Assembly: GCA_010909165.1 (NCBI GenBank)
Contig: MU008159.1
Span: 1,302,001-1,366,000, forward strand
Reading direction: 5' to 3'
Origin: Anthoceros angustus
Taxonomy: Eukaryota > Streptophyta > Anthocerotopsida > Anthocerotales > Anthocerotaceae
DNA length: 64,000 nt
Part shown: positions 11,302 to 21,914 of the stretch, in pieces
Layout of the letters: each line of letters starts with the position of its first letter
Numbering within the stretch: position 1 is the first letter of the stretch
Translations under genes and position numbers: made by a program
The notes under the pieces: model-generated
Databases searched by the model: none
What the model was told of the DNA's origin: nothing
Seen by the model: only the letters and a program-made list of their open reading frames with translations

Positions 11302-12001
11302 GGGACCACAAGTGTAAGAGACTCAATCTGAACGTAGAACAGCTGCAAGTACAACCAGACACTTCAACTGTAGCATGGCCAGGGCGAAGTGGTGCCGGCA
11401 ACTTCAAATTGTGACAATGAACCCCATCAAGTGATGAAGCTGTCCTAAAAGTGTAATCTACAAAGTGCCGGCGACATCTTGAATAGCACAGGTGGCATCG
11501 GCACCATGCAGTGTGAGACACTGGTAACTGCTAGTGTGAGTCAGTGTTAGCTTCACCCGAGTGATAGCTGAGTGAAAGCGATGCTGCAGGCCACAATGTT
11601 GGATAGGACTCCACTGGCGCTAGGACCATCTTCCACACAACCCCCAACCACAAGATCTACACAACCACACAACAGAACCCATGATGTGGTAAACAACGAA
11701 GGAAACCCCAACTTGCGCTCACAGTGAGGTATCGAGGAAGTCGTGATGCGTCGATACACAAAAGCGGGCCACCAGCCGCTGGCATCCTTGAGCTCGAGGA
11801 AGGGCGTGAGGAGTTCTCCCAAAGCGGACAATTAAATCCCTCACGGTTGTGCTCAAGGAATCGATCTAACCTTCCGCACCACACCATTGGTGGCCCTGTG
11901 CGATGTCCAATTGGCAAAGGGTTTGCACATGCCGCGCCACAACTCGTCTATTGACCCCGAACCGCCCCATGGCGGCCGCTCCGCTTCTTGCATGACATCC
12001 T
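11302..12001. other. No recognisable gene
   Basis: Possible 5' part of the decayed transposon gene (minus), with short frames at 11246-11521 and 11657-11917 that have no recognised motif. Confidence 0.4.
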
Positions 12002-13142
12002 TGGACAAAACAATGTTCATGAAAGTTTGCGAGCTCTCAACTTGTCCGCAACTTGCACACTTTGTAGACTCCTCATAGACTGATGTTCTCGAGCTTGATT
12101 TGTGGCTTTTCGAGTCCGGCTTTCCTCCCCTTAGCTGCGAAATCTCTTGAACGCGAAGTGTAGAGAACGCCTCAAAATCCTCCTCCTCCCACGCCCACTA
12201 AAGTGGAGTCCTCGCAAGAAGGACCCTAACTCCCGAGCAACCGCGCCTTTTCGGAGGGCTCCCTTAAACCGGAGGTGTCGAGCAACTCCCTTACGCCGCG
12301 CTCCGCCTTGACCTTTCGATGGGTGGCGTGATGATCTCGCGGCTCGCTTGCAGTGCCACCGAACTTCATGTGTCTCTGACTGATTTTCTTGAGACCACGG
12401 ATGCACAATCTCTACGCAAAAAGAGTGAGATGGCAACAATTCTTCCGCGCATTGTTGATCATTGTCCGTTCACTTGGTTGAGCTGGTGTTTGTTGATCAT
12501 TGCCCCCCACCCGTGGTGACAAGCTGTCACTCTACTATTAGCCGGTGGGTGAGGAGCACTTAGTGGCAATCGCCACACCACGCATGTTTAGCTCCTCGCC
12601 ATCTCCAACGACGCTTCCAAGCGTGCTTGGCACGACAGTCGGCATCGGCCGTTGTTGCGCGTTGGAGCCATCTCTTGAGTTGTTTGCCAAGCAAACCACT
12701 TAGGATCTGTGACAAGTGTCTGTGAGCCAACGCAGCCTTCCGGGATCGGAGCGGAGAGAGCGGTTTCGCCCCATCATCTCCTTGGCGAAGAGGGTATGGA
12801 GGGTTTGAATTTTAAATGTTAAGTGAGTTCCCCACCGTAAACTCTTTGACAAAACTAGACTCCCTCTTCCATTAAGAGAGAGAACATCTACACGCACATT
12901 CAAATTTTGATACGATATTCTCTCCCCGTTTTTGATGTGGACTCACTGTACCATATCTAGTGGTCCGTATGCTACCTTCAAAGGGAATACCCGTGAATAT
13001 AGTTCAAAGCCTAATCCTACTTATTTTGCGCTGGAATTTTTGTGTACCACGACATTTGGGTGACTCTTAGCCTGAAAGTTTCAAGCCATTCGGATCAAAA
13101 TTACAATATTTAAAATTTTTCCTTCAATAACATGTCCACATG
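12002..13142. repeat. Tandem direct duplication, unit 1 (~1.14 kb)
   Basis: Near-identical to 13143-14299. TGGACAAAA occurs at the start (12002), at the junction (13143) and at the end of unit 2 (14300). Inside are short minus-strand frames (12131-12439) rich in Arg and His without a recognised domain, a GC-rich half and an AT-rich tail (12790-13130). Confidence 0.9.
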
Positions 13143-13148
13143 TGGACA
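13133..13148. repeat. Perfect 16-bp palindrome at the duplication junction
   Basis: TGTCCACATGTGGACA is self-complementary and spans the junction of the two units. The same palindrome recurs at 14290-14305, at the end of unit 2. Confidence 0.85.
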
Positions 13149-14299
13149 AAACAATGTTCATGAAAGTTTGCGAGCTCTCAACTTGTCCGCAACTTGCACA
13201 CTTTGTAGACTCCTCATAGCGACTGATGTTCTCGAGCTTGATTTGTGGCTTTTCGAGTCCGGCTTTCCTCCCCTTAGCTGCGAAATCTCTTGAGCGAAGT
13301 GTAGAGAACGCCTCAAAATCCTCCTCCTCCCACGCCCACTAAAGTGGAGTCCTCGCAAGAAGGACCCTAACTCCCGAGCAACCGCGCCTTTTCGGAGGGC
13401 TCCCTTAAACCGGAGGTGTCGAGCAACTCCTTCGCTCGACACCGCCTTGACCTTTCGATGGGTGGCGTGATGATCTCGCGGCTCGCTTGCAGTGCCACCG
13501 AACTTCATGTGTCTCTGACTGATTTTCTTGAGACCACGGATGCACAATCTCTACGCAAAAAGAGTGAGATGGCAACAATTCTTCCGCGCATTGTTGATCA
13601 TTGTCCGTTCACTTGGTTGAGCTGGTGTTTGTTGATCATTGCCCCCCACCCGTGGTGACAAGCTGTCACTCTACTATTAGCCGGTGGGTGAGGAGCACTT
13701 AGTGGCAATCGCCACACCACGCATGTTTAGCTCCTCGCCATCTCCAACGACGCTTCCAAGCGTGCTTGGCACGACAGTCGGCATCAGCTTCGTTGTTGCG
13801 CGTTGGAGCCATCTCTTCAGGTTGTTTGCCAAGCAAACCACTTAGGATCTGTGACAAGTGTGCTGTGAGCCAACTGCAGCCTTCCAGGATCAGAGCAGGA
13901 GAGAGCGGTTTACGCCCCCATCATCTCCCTTGGCGAAGAGGGTATGGAGGGTTTGAATTTTAAATGTCAAGTGAGTTCCCCACCGTAAACTTCATGTTTC
14001 AAAACTAGACTCCCTCTTCCATTAAGAGAGAGAACATCTACACGCGTATTCAAATTTTGATACGATATTCTCTCCCCCCGTTTTTTTGATGTGGACTCAC
14101 TGTACCATATCTAGTGGTCTGTATGCTACCTTCAAAGGGAATACCCGTGAATATAGTTCAAAGCCTAATCCTACTTATTTTGCGCTGGAATTTTTTGTGT
14201 ACCACGGACATTTGGGTGACTCTTAGCCTGAAAAGTTTCAAACCATTCGGATCAAAATTATAATATTTAAAACTTTTCCTTCAATAACATGTCCACATG
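13143..14299. repeat. Tandem direct duplication, unit 2
   Basis: Second copy of 12002-13142. It differs by small insertions/deletions (e.g. around 13785-13800 and 13880-13930) and a few substitutions. The related minus-strand frame (13158-13547) is in a different phase from that in unit 1, showing that the indels have scrambled any coding. Confidence 0.9.
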
Positions 14300-14305
14300 T
14301 GGACA
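14290..14305. repeat. Perfect 16-bp palindrome at the end of unit 2
   Basis: Same TGTCCACATGTGGACA as at 13133-13148. It marks the right breakpoint of the 1.15 kb duplication. Confidence 0.85.
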
Positions 14306-14405
14306 AAAAACCGTGTTGCATCCGTTGCACACTTTTATGGAACACCAAAGCATGCATCCACCCCTATATATGTGGATATAACCAAACCCTAACGACTCAA
14401 CACTA

Positions 14406-15371
14406 TTATCTCCAATACGTCCCTCGGCACCTTACGCAGGGGGTCGTCACTTGGGCCGTGTGGGCTGGCTTGTCTAGCCGAGCTCCTCCACTCTGACCTC
14501 CGCGTCGGTCATGTCGTCCACCACTCCTACTTGTGCTGGAGTAATCACTTGCAACATCACGAGAGAAAGTGTCAGCGGGCCCTATCTTGTCAGCCATCTC
14601 GTACACTTCCTTGAGAGTGTAATGTTGCCCCTTCGTGCTGTGCACCGCTTGTTGCACCTTCATGCGCGGTATGGCAATGCACTGCAAGTACTTCTCTGAC
14701 GATCGGTCACTCATGATCTTGGTGTCACGTACCAAGTGGTCGATTCTTGATAAGCCATCTTTCGGTCGCTGACTTCATCTTGAAGTGTGCCTCGGAGATC
14801 TTCTCATCCGTGCTTGCATGAAACTCCGGCGGAAGATGTCAAACATCTCTTGATGGGATCGTGCCCACTCGGTGCCAACACTCGTCTGCTGGTTCCGGGC
14901 TTGAGCTACTCACTGGTCCTCGGATGTGCGCTCAACAACCTCGCCTTGTGCTCGCGATAACGCCATGATGCTTCATCCCCAAGTACTTGGCATTTGGATG
15001 AAGCCATATCGCTTCGTGTATCCGGTCTTCAATTCCATCTCCGCACGCCGTACTTCTCGATGAAGTCCTCCGGTGGCAAGGTGCCGCTCCTCTGTGAACA
15101 ACTCCATTCGATCCTTGTCTCCTCCCATCTTGACGACTCCTAAAGACAAGTCCTCCTCCTCATCGCTTGAGTTGTCCGGCACTAACGTGTCTTGTGTGTT
15201 GCCACTCACAGATCCTTCAAAGATTGTTGATTGGGTCACTGGGTTCCTCCGTGTCCTTCGCTGGTACCAAAATCGAGGTGTTCGCACTTCTCTCTCTTGG
15301 TCGGGACTTCGAATTCGCTCTGATGGACTTGCTGGTTGGTAGCTCCGTCTGGATCGAGTGTGTCCAGGCAT
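14406..15371 (-). pseudogene. LTR-retrotransposon Gag remnant
   Basis: Minus-strand frames 15371-14973 and 14735-14406 read as the two ends of a Gag. The N-terminal piece is charged ('NSSDEEEDLSLGVVKMGGDK'). The C-terminal piece has 'EKYLQCIAIPRMKVQQAVHS' and 'LKEVYEMADKI', followed by a Ser/Gly/Arg-rich linker and the start of a possible zinc knuckle ('CVRCRGTYW'). This order is typical of Ty3/gypsy-type Gag. The middle (14740-14970) is out of frame. No LTR or pol was found next to it, so it is an orphan fragment. Confidence 0.5.
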
Positions 15372-15597
15372 GCACTCCAGGGGTTAGTAGCTAGGTCAAA
15401 CCCTTAATCAAGGTTAACACACCCCACTAACTTAGATCGTGATTAGTGAAACCTCTAAGTATCTATGCATGTTTAAATTGGATAGAAATGCTCTATTAAC
15501 TACAAGATCAAAAACGTAAGTTGGGTGAGTTAGATAGCAAAAGCATAAGAACTCTAGAGTTAAGCACCCTTGGGGTGGAGCAGTACTTGGATGGGGT

Positions 15598-15693
15598 GCC
15601 GACTAACTAGGAGTTTTGGACGGAAAGTGGCCGACTAACTAGGAGTTTTGGACGGAAAGTGGCCGACTAACTAGGAGTTTTGGACGGAAAGTG
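15598..15693. repeat. Minisatellite, 3 x 32 bp
   Basis: Three head-to-tail identical 32-bp units beginning GCCGACTAACTAGGAG and ending GGACGGAAAGTG (15598, 15630, 15662). Confidence 0.95.
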
Positions 15694-16014
15694 AAATCAA
15701 ATGGACTGATGACATACCCATGCCTATCCACGTCTCTCTTATCCCTTGGAATCTGGGGCCCAAGAGTAAAATACTCTTGTTTCTCCCTTGGTTGGTTGGC
15801 CTTAAAAGGTATCCCTTGGAATCCGGTTTTGGACGGAAAGTGAAATCAAATGGACTGATGACATACCCATGCCTATCCACGTCTCTCTTATCCCTTGGAA
15901 TATGGGGCCCAAGAGTAAAATACTCTTGTTTCTCCCTTGGTTGGTTGGCCTTAAAAGGTATCCCTTGGAATCCGGGGCCCAAGAGTAAAATACTCTTGTT
16001 TCTCCCTTGGTTGA
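15693..16014. repeat. Tandem repeat, ~149 bp period
   Basis: A block starting GAAATCAAATGGACTGATG (15693) recurs at 15842. Its inner piece, TATCCCTTGGAAT followed by AAGAGTAAAATACTCTTG and a TTGGTTGGTTGGCC-type tail, appears three times. AAGAGTAAAATACTCTT is itself an inverted repeat (AAGAGTA/TACTCTT). Confidence 0.9.
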
Positions 16015-16575
16015 TTGGCCTTGGGCCTCTCCTTGGACTTGGGCCTCCTCCTTGGCCTTGGACTTGGGCTCGCCTCCTCCTTGGACTGGGCTTTCCTCCT
16101 CCTGGCCTTGGACTTGGGCTTCTTCGCCTCCTCTCCTTGGTCTTGGACTTGGGCTTCTTCGCCGCCTCCTCTCCTTGGCCTTGACTTGGGCTTCTTCGCC
16201 TCCTTGGCTTTGGACTTGGGCTTCTTCGCCTCCTCTCCTTGGCCTTGGACTTGGGCTTCTTCGCCTCCTCTCCTTGGCCTTGGACTTGGGCTTCTTCGCC
16301 TCCTCTCCTTGGCCTTGGACTTGGGCTTCTTCGCCTCCTCTCCTTGGCCTTGGACTTGGCTGCTTCGCCTCCTCCTTGGCCTTGGACTTGGGCTTCGCCT
16401 CCTCTCCTTGGCCTTGGACTTGGGCTTCTTCGCCTCCTCTCCTTGGCCTTGGACTTGGGCTTCTTCGCCTCCTCTCCTTGGCCTTGGGCTTGGTCCCCTC
16501 TCTAGGCCTCAAGCCTTGGGACTTGGGCCTCTCCTTTGGCCTTGGGCCCCTCCCTAGGCCTCAAGCCTTGGGCAC
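16015..16575. repeat. Minisatellite, 35-bp period
   Basis: About 14 imperfect copies of a unit made of CCTTGGACTTGGGCTTCTTC followed by GCCTCCTCTCCTTGG. The cleanest units repeat every 35 bp, so reading frames rotate every copy and return after three. This yields long open frames on both strands (minus 15802-16512 rich in Arg, Ser, Pro, Glu, Ala and Lys; plus 16007-16582 rich in Leu, Trp and Ser). One minus-strand phase reads a repeated 'EEAKKPKSKAKE', which looks like the original coding phase of a Lys/Pro/Ala-rich repeat protein. I see no evidence that it is a gene now. Confidence 0.9.
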
Positions 16576-16599
16576 ACTTTAGAGAGTCCCTTGCCTACT

Positions 16600-16765
16600 T
16601 GCTTAAAGAGCTAGCGTCGCCTAGCCTTGCCTAGCACGGCCTAGCATCGCCTAGGGTCGCTTAGCATCACCTAGCATCGCCTAGCGTCACCCAGCATCGC
16701 CTAGCATCACCTAGCATCACCTAGCATTGCCTAGCATTGCCTAGCATTGCCTAGCATCACGCTAA
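16600..16765. repeat. Decamer minisatellite (CTAGCATCGC)n
   Basis: About 16 imperfect 10-bp units, CTAGCATCGC/CTAGCATCAC/CTAGCATTGC. A shorter second array is at 17507-17610, carried there by the tandem duplication that starts inside this array. Confidence 0.95.
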
Positions 16766-17506
16766 GCCTAGCGGCTGCTCACTACCTATGCGCATGAGAT
16801 CATAGCTTTTAACAACAAGAGGGGTAGCTCGGCGTGCATTGGCACAAACACACTCTCCCACGAACAACACAAATTCCTCGCTCGCTCTGAGTCATGGCTT
16901 TGCTCTCAGGCGCTTCTGCATATCTAAAGGACAAGCTATGATTTGAGCTTGTCCTCAATGGAAGGGTCTATATATAACTCAGGCGTGCATTCCTAAGATA
17001 TCCTATTGGCGTATTATGCGGAAATATCCTAAGAATACATTATAATATGCAAGGAATATGCCAAAGCATATTACTTGAGCTTATCCCTTTAGCTATTGTA
17101 TCCTAAGAATACACTATAATATGCAAGGAATATGCCAAAGCATATTACTTGAGCTTATCCACTTAGCTATTGCTAACTATGTTTAATTAACACTAATCAA
17201 TGCTTAATTAACATAAGCACATTAGATTAAATAACACTAATCAATGGGCAATTAACATAAGTATCTTAGATTAATTAACACTAATTACTTACTTAAAGAT
17301 AAGTAATTAGATTAATTAATGCTAATCAAACACTAAACCCAAGTGCAGAGATTAGTATCATACGGCGTGCGGTGCAGTTCCAAGCCACGGGAGCCCCGCC
17401 ACCGAAGAAGAAAGTTAGCGAGCCTCGGCGTCCTTCCAAGACTACCAATATGTCTCGACTCCAAGCGGAAGAAACCCGACATTGCCCTCACGGTTTGCTT
17501 GGTAGC
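16661..17506. repeat. Tandem direct duplication, unit 1 (846 bp)
   Basis: Unit 1 of a duplication holding part of the decamer array, a copia LTR and the beginning of the copia polyprotein. TTAGCAT marks the start (16661), junction (17507) and end (18329). Confidence 0.9.
16793..17360 (+). mobile_element. Copia LTR copy 1
   Basis: Starts TGAGATCATAGC and ends GATTAGTATCA. It contains an AT-rich core with TTAATTAACACTAATCAATG-type repeats and a TATATATA stretch (about 16970). The same sequence is present forward at 17633-18185, inverted at 19486-19967 and as a 3' piece at 60720-60899, which shows it is a dispersed LTR-like unit. The left limit is approximate. Confidence 0.65.
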
Positions 17507-18328
17507 TTAGCATCACCTAGCATCGTCGCTGACATCGCCTAGCATCGCCTAGCATCACCTAGCATTGCCTAGCATTGCCAGCATTGCCTAGCATCACGCC
17601 AAGCCTAGCACGGCCTATCCGATGTACGCGCATGAGATCATAGCTTTTAACAACAGAGGGAGTAGCTCATCGATTGGCACAAACACACTCTCCTCACGAG
17701 AACAGCATGGAATTCTGGCGCCATTTCTCATGCATTACATATCTAAAGGACAAGCTATGATTTGAGCTTGTCCTCAATGGAAGGGTCTATATATACTAGA
17801 CCTCGGCATCGCATATTCCTAAGATATCCTGTTAATGGCGTATGCCGAAATATCCTAAGAATACATTATAATATGCAAGGAATATGCCAAAGCATATTAC
17901 TTGAGCTTATCCCTTTAGCTATTGTATCCTAAGAATACACTATAATATGCAAGGATATGCAAAGCATATTACTTGAGCTTATCCACTTAGCTAGCTATTG
18001 CTAACTATGTTTAATTAACACTAATCAATGCTTAATTAACATAAGCACATTAGATTAAATAACACTAATCAATGGGCAATTAACATAAGTATCTTAGATT
18101 AATTAACACTAATTACTTACTTAAAGATAAGTAATTAGATTAATTAATGCTAATCAAACACTAAACCCAAGTGCGATTAGTATCATACGGCACGCGGTGC
18201 AGTTCCAAGCCTTGGGAGCGCATAAGAAGAAAGTTGGCGAGCCTCGACGTCCTTCCAAGACTACCAATATGTCCTCGACCTCCAAGCAGAAGAAACCCGA
18301 CATTGCCCTCACAGTTTGCTTGGTAGCT
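17507..18328. repeat. Tandem direct duplication, unit 2 (822 bp)
   Basis: Second copy of 16661-17506. After the closing TTAGCAT (18329) the sequence continues into copia pol, which unit 1 lacks. Confidence 0.9.
17633..18185 (+). mobile_element. Copia LTR copy 2 (by tandem duplication)
   Basis: Second copy of the 16793-17360 LTR, ending GATTAGTATCA at 18185. It is followed within 15 bp by pol coding sequence with no Gag and no primer-binding site, so the internal 5' part of the element has been deleted. Confidence 0.65.
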
Positions 18329-19485
18329 TTAGCATACAAGACCTCTTGGCTATTGGACTCAGCTACCTCTGCACATATATGCTACCATCACCATATGTTT
18401 TTTGATTATCTACCTGCCGAAGATCAACATTTTGTTCTTCTCGACTACTTTACTATTATGCAGACGCATCAGTATTTCACTCTTGAAGATGGTTCAGTTC
18501 TTCTTTTAAGTGATATGCTGCATGTTCTGCAAATGGCGAAGAATCTTGTCTCCGTCCGCCACTTGGTGAAGGATGGTACCTTCAAGCTAGAGTAGTTCGA
18601 AAGAGGCGATTGCCTCCTCACAAGGTTTGTTGCTCCTGGTTGCATGGTTGCAAGAGGTCGTCCGTGGCATATGTCTTCTCCGCATATGTCCTCTATGTCT
18701 TCTCCGCCATGCCATTGATCAAGACTTCTTCTACCCCAGCTCCCGCAATGGCAACTGCGGTCGACAGAGGGAGTTCCCGCAAAGGTGACTCCCTATTATG
18801 GCATTCTCGGCATGGACACATTAATCATGATAAGCTTTTAGAGGTGTCTAGGTAGGATTTATTTAGGGATAAGCTACCACACTTTTCACAGACTCCACCG
18901 TTATTTGAATCTTGTATATATGCTAAACAATGTAGCTTCCCCTATCCTACTCTACCTGCCCGTCGGGGTACTCAGCCCTTAGAATTGGTCCATGTTGATC
19001 TTTGTGGTCCACTCCTCGTCCCTTCACTTTGGCGGCGCATTGCACTTTATGACTATTGTTGATGACTATAGTCGCTATACCTTTGCTATTCCGCTCAAGT
19101 TGAAGAGTGATTCTTTCGGCTCCTTTACTCCTTTTGTCACTATGCGCAAACCGGTTTAAGCTTCTGCATTAGATCTGACAATGCAGGAGAATTGAATAAC
19201 CGTCAATTTAAGGACTGCTCTTGAGAGGGATCATCCGCCGCCTTACGGTTGCCCACACCTCGCCAGAATGGGGTTCTTTGAAAAAGGCCAACGGTGATCT
19301 GCTCGCCATGGCCCGTGCTATGCTAGCCCGTGCTCGCCTCCCCTAAATCCTCCGGGCCGGGCAGAATCACTGCACAGACCTGCTAATAGGGTTCTTTCAA
19401 GTCGGCTCGTGACCCACGCACAGGTCGGCATAGATATAAGCCTCTTGTTACACATCTTCGGATTTTTGGCTGCTGTCATGCCATG
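18197..19485 (+). pseudogene. Ty1/copia Pol remnant: protease to integrase
   Basis: From 18197 the frame reads 'KTSWLLDSATSAHICYHHH', which matches the copia aspartic-protease region 'WLLDSGAS.H' with Gly replaced by Ala. It is followed by 'LSDMLHVLQMAKNLVSVRHL', 'LLWHSRHGHINHDKLLEVSR' (GAG-pre-integrase, with the HxRxGH pattern), 'LELVHVDLCGPL' (integrase core) and 'SDNAGELNNRQF' (18950-19210). The piece ends in 'LAMARAMLARARL' (about 19305) and an 'FGFLAAVMPC'-like segment (19460-19483). Several frameshifts and stops are present, so it cannot encode active enzymes. The integrase frame is cut at 19486 by an inverted LTR. Confidence 0.8.
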
Positions 19486-19967
19486 TGATACTAATCTTTG
19501 CACTTGGGTTTAGTCTTTGATTAGCATTAATTAATCTAATTACTTATCTTTAATTAAGTAATTAATGTTAATGAATCTAAACCGCTTATGTTAATTAAGA
19601 ATTGATTAGTATTAATTAAACATGGTTAGCAATAGCTAAGTGGATAAGCTCAAGTAATATGCTTTGGCATATTCCTTGCATATTATAGTATATTCTTAGG
19701 ATATTTCGCATATGCGCCAGTAGGATATTTTAGGAATATGCCGATGCCAAGGGCTAATATATATAGACCCTTCCATTGAGGACAAGCTCAGATCATAGCT
19801 TGTCCTCTAGATATGCAATGCAAGGGTGTTTCAAAGGCCAAAGCTATGACTCCGAGAGCGATGTGTGAGGAATTTGTGTGTTGTTTTCGTAGGGAGAGTG
19901 TGTTTGTGCCACGATGTGCGAGCTACTCCCTCCTGTTGTTTATTGGCTTGCACCTATGTCTGTGTAT
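19486..19967 (-). mobile_element. Inverted copia LTR inserted in copia integrase
   Basis: This is the reverse complement of the LTRs at 16793-17360 and 17633-18185: it begins TGATACTAATC, runs through the AT-rich core and reaches the AGCTACTCCCTC segment near 19920. The host integrase resumes at about 20031 ('HHRDKLSARARKLVFVVYGE'). A solo LTR inserted in the opposite orientation, or an inversion, would explain it. No clear target-site duplication was found. Confidence 0.65.
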
Positions 19968-20030
19968 TAGATTTGTTTTGCTTGGTTGTTTGTCGAGGAA
20001 GTGCTTACATGAATTCAAGTGCCTGTAAAC

Positions 20031-20866
20031 CTTCTTTATGTATCCCTCATCACCGCGACAAGCTCTCTGCTCGCGCTCGCAAGTTGGTATTTGTTGTCTA
20101 TGGCGAGGATCTATAAACTGGTTGACTTGGATACCCATGCTATTGTATATGCTCGCATTGTCACTTTTGATGAGGCTCGGTTAGCATATGCTCAATCTGT
20201 CCCCATAGACTCTGCTTCGGCTCCTTCAGACGACATTGCTCCTTCCGACCCAGGTGACCCTATGCTTGAGTTTTTGACTTAGCCCTCTATTTTCCCTGAC
20301 TCCGGTCCTCTAGCAACTTCTGCTCCATCCCTGGCCTCATCACCTCAAGCAACACCTATTATTCTCCCCGCCTAGGAAGAGTAAAACAGCCATTGTTGAT
20401 CCTTATGAAAATAGAGAAGACTTTGGTGCTCTTAATCCTCAAGACCAGAGACTATTCCAGCTCCACCTCCTCCAGTTATACTTGATCCAACCCCTACACG
20501 AAGATATCCTTCACGTCAGCGACAACCGAGACACCGCTGGAATGAGATCCCCTTTGATTTAGAGTTCAATCAAGCTGGCTATACTACCACTACTGCAGGT
20601 CATTTCAATGCCTTCAATGTTGCCCTTCAGAGGGAGGTCCTCTTACTATGCAAGAGGCATATTCGCGACCTGCTGCAGCTAAGTGGAAGTTTGCTATTGA
20701 TGATGAATATAGTTCTCTTATCAGACTCTCGTAAACTTGCCTAAAGGCAGGACTAGTGTCGAATGCAAGTGGGTTCTCAAAACTAAATTCCATGATGTTG
20801 GACGTTGTATTTGCTATAAAGGTACACTAGTAGCTAAGGTTACCCTCAGAGGGAGTGGACTAAAGA
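20031..20866 (+). pseudogene. Ty1/copia Pol remnant: integrase C-terminus to RT
   Basis: Continues the 18197-19485 remnant after the inverted LTR. 20031-20290 reads 'YKLVDLDTHAIVYARIVTFDE', the usual copia segment between integrase and RT. After a Pro/Ser-rich spacer, 20730-20840 reads 'LPKGRTSVECKWVLKTKF' and 'YKGTLVAK', which is the beginning of the copia reverse transcriptase ('KWVFKxK...KARLVAKG'). The frame is broken repeatedly and the sequence switches to a minisatellite and the P450 5' end at about 20867. Confidence 0.8.
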
Positions 20867-21584
20867 GACTTGGGCTAGACGCCGTGGGCTTGGGCTTGGG
20901 CTAGACGCCGTGGGCTTGGGCTAGACGCCGTGGGCTTGGGCTAGACGCCGTGGGCTTGGGCTTGGGCTAGACGCCGTGAGGTGAGCAGGGCGATGGATGG
21001 GATGGGTTGGAGTTGGGGCGCGGATGTGTGGGTGGCTCTGTCCTTGGGGGCTGCCCCGATTTTGCTGGCCTGCATTTTCCTGTATTCGCAGTCTCTGAGG
21101 TCGGCAGGAAGCAGGAAAGGGGCGCCGTGCGCGGCAGATTCTGGCAGCTGCCTCTTGTGGGCGAGCTTCCAGCTTCTGATGGGCCCTCTCCAGACGCTTT
21201 CTTGCTTCCTCGCATTAAGCGGTGAGATATCGTTGCTAACGGAGTTGCGGTGCATATGTGAGGTTTCTCGCCTGCAATGTCAACAGCACCTGAAGCTGCG
21301 CAGGTACGGGCCTGTTTTCCGAACGCACCTGCTTGGCAATCCTACCATTTGCGTCACAGAGCCGGACGCAATCAAATTCGTGACTCAGTCTCCCAAGCTG
21401 TTCAAAGGAGCCTGACAGGCGGCCGGCCTCGGACATGTTTGGGAAGCACGGCATCTTCCAGATGGAGGGGAGGCGCACTGCTGTATCGGAGGCTGGTGCT
21501 GGCTCCTCTCACTCCCGAGGCTCTCAAACGATTCACCCCCAGGGTTGACAGAACCGCGCAAGGGTGCCTAAGATCGTTGGTGCT
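20537..21584. repeat. Tandem direct duplication, unit 1 (1048 bp), copia + P450
   Basis: The unit runs from CTGGAATG inside copia pol, through the minisatellite, into P450 exon 2. CTGGAATG stands at 20537, at the junction 21585 and at 22636 in the intact P450 exon 2. The same 8 bp therefore occur at both original breakpoints. Confidence 0.9.
20867..20980. repeat. Minisatellite, 20-bp period, upstream of P450 copy 1
   Basis: Units of TTGGGCTAGACGCCGTGGGC with occasional extra CTTGGG. The array ends about 13 bp before the P450 ATG at 20993. Confidence 0.9.
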
Positions 21585-21588
21585 CTGG
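20993..21588 (+). pseudogene. Cytochrome P450 5' fragment fused to copia sequence
   Basis: Copy of exons 1 and 2 of the P450 at 22033. The membrane anchor reads 'ADVWVALSLGAAPILLACIF', and exon 2 covers the 'GPVFRTHLLGNPTICVTEPD' and 'FTPRVDRTAQGCLRSL' segments. Compared with the intact copy it has small deletions at about 21123, 21166, 21184, 21412 and 21470 that shift the frame. At CTGGAATG (21585) it joins copia pol instead of continuing exon 2. It therefore lacks every catalytic motif and cannot encode a P450. Confidence 0.9.
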
Positions 21589-21914
21589 AATGAGATCCCC
21601 TTTGATTTAGAGTTCAATCAAGCTGGCTATACTACCACTACTGCAGGTCATTTCAATGCCTTCAATGTTGCCCTTCAGAGGGAGGTCCTCTTACTATGCA
21701 AGAGGCATATTCGCGACCTGCTGCAGCTAAGTGGAAGTTTGCTATTGATGATGAATATAGTTCTCTTATCAGACTCTCGTAAACTTGCCTAAAGGCAGGA
21801 CTAGTGTCGAATGCAAGTGGGTTCTCAAAACTAAATTCCATGATGTTGGACGTTGTATTTGCTATAAAGGTACACTAGTAGCTAAGGTTACCCTCAGAGG
21901 AGTGGACTAAAGAG
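21589..21914 (+). pseudogene. Copia RT fragment, duplicated copy
   Basis: Same sequence as 20541-20866, including 'LPKGRTSVECKWVLKTKF'. It is carried here by the 1.05 kb tandem duplication and lies between the P450 pseudogene and the promoter region of the intact P450. Confidence 0.85.

Noticed and set aside
15802-16512. 236-codon minus-strand frame rich in Arg/Ser/Pro/Glu
   Set aside because: It is produced by the 35-bp minisatellite and rotates through three phases; long frames on the other strand arise from the same repeat.
15598-16765. CRISPR-like array
   Set aside because: Repeats are contiguous without unique spacers, and the DNA is eukaryotic; they are minisatellites.
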